The notes under the pieces: model-generated
What the model was told of the DNA's origin: nothing
The model's database searches: none
Seen by the model: the letters and a program-made list of their open reading frames with translations, nothing else
From: Calditrichia bacterium
Lineage (GTDB): Bacteria; Calditrichota; Calditrichia; Calditrichales; Calditrichaceae
Reading direction: 5' to 3'
DNA: 42,955 bases
NCBI GenBank assembly: GCA_026983775.1
Contig: JALSTK010000129.1
Location: 1 to 42,955 of the forward strand
Position numbers and translations under genes: made by a program
Shown here: piece after piece, positions 40,863 through 42,955 of the stretch
How the letters are laid out: each line of letters opens with the position of its first letter
Numbering within the stretch: position 1 is the stretch's first letter

Positions 40863-41561
40863 CTATTTTCTTGATTCCGGGATGGATTCATCCCGGCTAA
40901 CTTTTCCGTCTTCCAGGGTAACGATTCGTCGGGCGCGTTTCATTACCTTCTGGTCATGGGTGGAAAAAATAAAAGTCATCCCATATTTGCGGTTCAATTC
41001 TTCCATAAGATCCAGAAGCGATTCCGCCGATATACTGTCCAGATTTGCGGTAGGTTCATCGGCCAATACAAAGTTGGGATGGGAAGCCAGGGCCCGGGCC
41101 ACGGCAACCCGTTGTTGTTGACCGCCGGAAAGTTGCGAAGGCCGACTGTTGATTCGGTCACCGAGTCCTACGGATTCCAATAACTCGATAGCACGTCGCT
41201 CGCGATCTTTTTTCGGAATATTTTGCAATAACATGATGAATTCCACATTTTCTTTGGCCGTTAAAACCGGAATCAGATTGTAGGCCTGAAAAACAAACCC
41301 GATATGGTGCAGGCGGTAATTAACCATTTCCGCAGAAGCCATGGTGGCAATGTTTACGCCGTCTATGGAGACAGATCCTCTGCTGGGTTTGTCCAGCCCG
41401 CCGATAATATTCAGCAATGTTGTTTTACCCGAACCGGAGGGACCCACAATGGCGGTGAATTCGGACTTTTTAATAGTCAGATTTATATCATTAATAGCGT
41501 GTACAGGCACGGAGGTGCTATTATATATTTTTTCAAGATCTTTAATTTCGATTAAAGCCAT
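40863..41561 (-). CDS. LolD/MacB-type ABC ATPase
   Basis: A 232-residue cytoplasmic ATPase. Walker A is GPSGSGKTT (about residues 39-47), signature LSGGQQQRVAVARALA, Walker B FVLADEPTANLDS and the switch FSTHD. The ADEPTANLDS version is typical of the LolD/MacB/FtsE-like group. It works with the FtsX-type permease encoded 48 bases upstream on the same strand. Such pairs export lipoproteins, macrolides or peptides, or extract lipids from the inner membrane, and the sequence cannot decide which. GGAGA lies ahead of the ATG. Confidence 0.93.
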   Translation of the reverse strand: MALIEIKDLEKIYNSTSVPVHAINDINLTIKKSEFTAIVGPSGSGKTTLLNIIGGLDKPSRGSVSIDGVNIATMASAEMVNYRLHHIGFVFQAYNLIPVLTAKENVEFIMLLQNIPKKDRERRAIELLESVGLGDRINSRPSQLSGGQQQRVAVARALASHPNFVLADEPTANLDSISAESLLDLMEELNRKYGMTFIFSTHDQKVMKRARRIVTLEDGKVSRDESIPESRK

Positions 41562-41609
41562 ATTGCGAATCTCCTTCTTAATAATATGAGCCCTCTATGG
41601 TTCGTCCTT

Positions 41610-42824
41610 TTAAAAAGAGCGGATAGCCTCCGCAGGCAACAGATGGGTTGCCTTCCAGGCCGGATAAAGCGCCGCCAGATTGGCAGCTATTAAAATCATA
41701 ACCGTTAATATCAAATACATAGCCAGCGGTAAGGTCGGATACAGAATGGAAGAAGAACCGAAGCTTTGCAGACTGGCCGCATAAAAAGAAAAATCAATAC
41801 CTGAATGACCGGTAAGGGCAATGGTCAAATAACTGATTAAGATGCCTGCCAGTCCACCGGTAAAAGAAAGCAGCACGGTTTCTAAAATCAGCATTGAGAC
41901 CACTCTGACCTTTTTCATCCCGATGGCTAACAAAATACCAAATTCACGTGTCCGTTCCACTACGGACATAAGCATGGTGTTGGTAATACCGAAAAGCAGG
42001 GCCAGCAGAATAATGCCCACAAAAACATAGGAGTACAAATCCATCGTTTCCGATAGGAAAGAGAGCTCGGGTGCGATTTCTTTCCAGTTTTGAATTTGTA
42101 ACTTCGGATAGCGATCTTTTAATTGTTTCTGAACCGCCGGAATGAGCGAACTGTTTTGCAGGCGAATGGCAATTTCATGAATGAAAGGTTTGCCGTCTAA
42201 GGTTGCAAAAAGGTCCTTTTGTCGCAAAAAGACGGTCAACTCGTCAAAATTAGATGAGGCGGTTTGAAAGATGCCAACGATGCGGCAAGCCATGTACGTA
42301 ATGTCCCCGTTTAAATCTTCAAAACTTAAAACAATTTTTTTATGTAATTTTAGATTCAATCGGTTGGCCAACCTACGGCCGATGATAATCGGATTTTGCA
42401 GTTCGCTCCCGAAATATGCGCCTTGTTTCATTTTTTGAAACATGCGTGTGGTCTGCCGTTCCTGTTGGGGTTGAATTGCGAAGATATTCACTCCGAAGGA
42501 GGAGGTTGGCGAGGAAGCCATGCCCTGAATGACGGTACGTCCCGAAACACCTTTGATGCCGGACAAAGAACGTATTTTGCCGACCAGCCCCGGCCCGTCG
42601 GGTATAAATTCTTTGATATCCTTATCTTTTGTAAAGTGGGATTGATGAATTTGGATATGCGCCAGGTCACGATTAATGGCGGTTTCGACAATGGATTCAC
42701 TCATCCCCACCATCATGGCATCGGAAAATAAACCGCCCCACAAGCCGAAAGCAATCGCTACTACGATGATGAGGCTTCTTTTTTTATTGCGCCAGATATT
42801 TTTCCAGGCAAGCGATAATAACAT
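41610..42824 (-). CDS. FtsX/MacB/LolE-type ABC permease
   Basis: A 404-residue inner-membrane permease. TM1 is about residues 18-38 (AWKNIWRNKKRSLIIVVAIAFGLWGG), a MacB-like periplasmic domain spans about 40-265, and three TM segments follow at about 270-292, 317-340 and 370-392 (FVGIILLALLFGITNTMLMSV, LAGILISYLTIAL, LTVMILIAANLAALYPAW). The 4-TM layout with a large periplasmic loop is typical of LolC/LolE and MacB. VVERTREFGILLAIGMKK is the hallmark coupling segment. Promoter and first gene of the minus-strand operon; GGAG precedes the ATG. Function in lipoprotein or lipid transport is possible, not shown. Confidence 0.92.
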   Translation of the reverse strand: MLLSLAWKNIWRNKKRSLIIVVAIAFGLWGGLFSDAMMVGMSESIVETAINRDLAHIQIHQSHFTKDKDIKEFIPDGPGLVGKIRSLSGIKGVSGRTVIQGMASSPTSSFGVNIFAIQPQQERQTTRMFQKMKQGAYFGSELQNPIIIGRRLANRLNLKLHKKIVLSFEDLNGDITYMACRIVGIFQTASSNFDELTVFLRQKDLFATLDGKPFIHEIAIRLQNSSLIPAVQKQLKDRYPKLQIQNWKEIAPELSFLSETMDLYSYVFVGIILLALLFGITNTMLMSVVERTREFGILLAIGMKKVRVVSMLILETVLLSFTGGLAGILISYLTIALTGHSGIDFSFYAASLQSFGSSSILYPTLPLAMYLILTVMILIAANLAALYPAWKATHLLPAEAIRSF

Positions 42825-42955
42825 AATCGTCTCCTATGATAAAATCTTTAGTGTTATGAAGATTTCAATACAAAATTAGGGAAATCTTCAAAAATTAAAT
42901 TCTCTTTTAAGGTCATATATATAATGTCCAATAATTTTCGAGACGTAGCAATAAT

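Overview
The window looks like the chromosome of a Gram-negative bacterium of the FCB superphylum, perhaps near Calditrichota, Ignavibacteria or KSB1. The pointers are a PorV/PorQ-type beta-barrel protein, a TonB-dependent receptor paired with a DUF4249-like lipoprotein, a propeller-type (Reg_prop/Y_Y_Y) hybrid kinase, and a translational core intermixed with large two-component systems. The phylum cannot be fixed from this window alone. UGA is an ordinary stop here (L25 and PriA end in it), so the code is standard.

Region 1 (1-9.1 kb) is housekeeping. It holds a PorV-like protein, a 0.75-kb gene-free gap with a MITE-like inverted-repeat element, tRNA-Gln(TTG), rplY, pth, a K+-dependent-type membrane pyrophosphatase, rpsF-rpsR-rplI with a hairpin ahead of rpsF, a clear terminator, and priA.

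Region 2 (9.2-14.4 kb) is a compact signalling cluster closed by a strong terminator. It contains a PAS histidine kinase, a stand-alone receiver, a DUF4388-plus-roadblock protein, a second roadblock protein, a small alpha-helical protein, a HAMP membrane protein with no output domain, a third roadblock protein and an MglA-type GTPase. This is the best candidate for a little-described system: MglA with three roadblock proteins wired to a two-component pair.

Region 3 (14.5-30.7 kb) is a nutrient sensing and uptake block. It has a UMF1-type MFS transporter with no canonical start codon, a 1071-residue membrane histidine kinase, an NtrC-family regulator, a textbook sigma-54 promoter, an outer-membrane porin, a five-gene branched-chain-amino-acid-type ABC transporter, a CBS-ACT protein, and a CstA-family transporter gene cut by an in-frame TGA. 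After it come a membrane protein whose start lies in a terminator hairpin, a 97-residue unknown and an ArsA/Get3-like ATPase. The inferred logic is that the kinase senses a periplasmic solute, the regulator activates the sigma-54 promoter, and porin plus ABC transporter bring the solute in.

Region 4 (30.9-43 kb) has a 1439-residue hybrid sensor kinase, convergent rnhA, a TonB receptor with a DUF4249-like lipoprotein, and a minus-strand operon of a LolCDE/MacB-like permease, its ATPase and an outer-membrane beta-barrel protein.

Two genes differ from expectation by what look like single G-to-A changes (MFS start ATG to ATA, CstA TGG to TGA). They may be real mutations or consensus errors.
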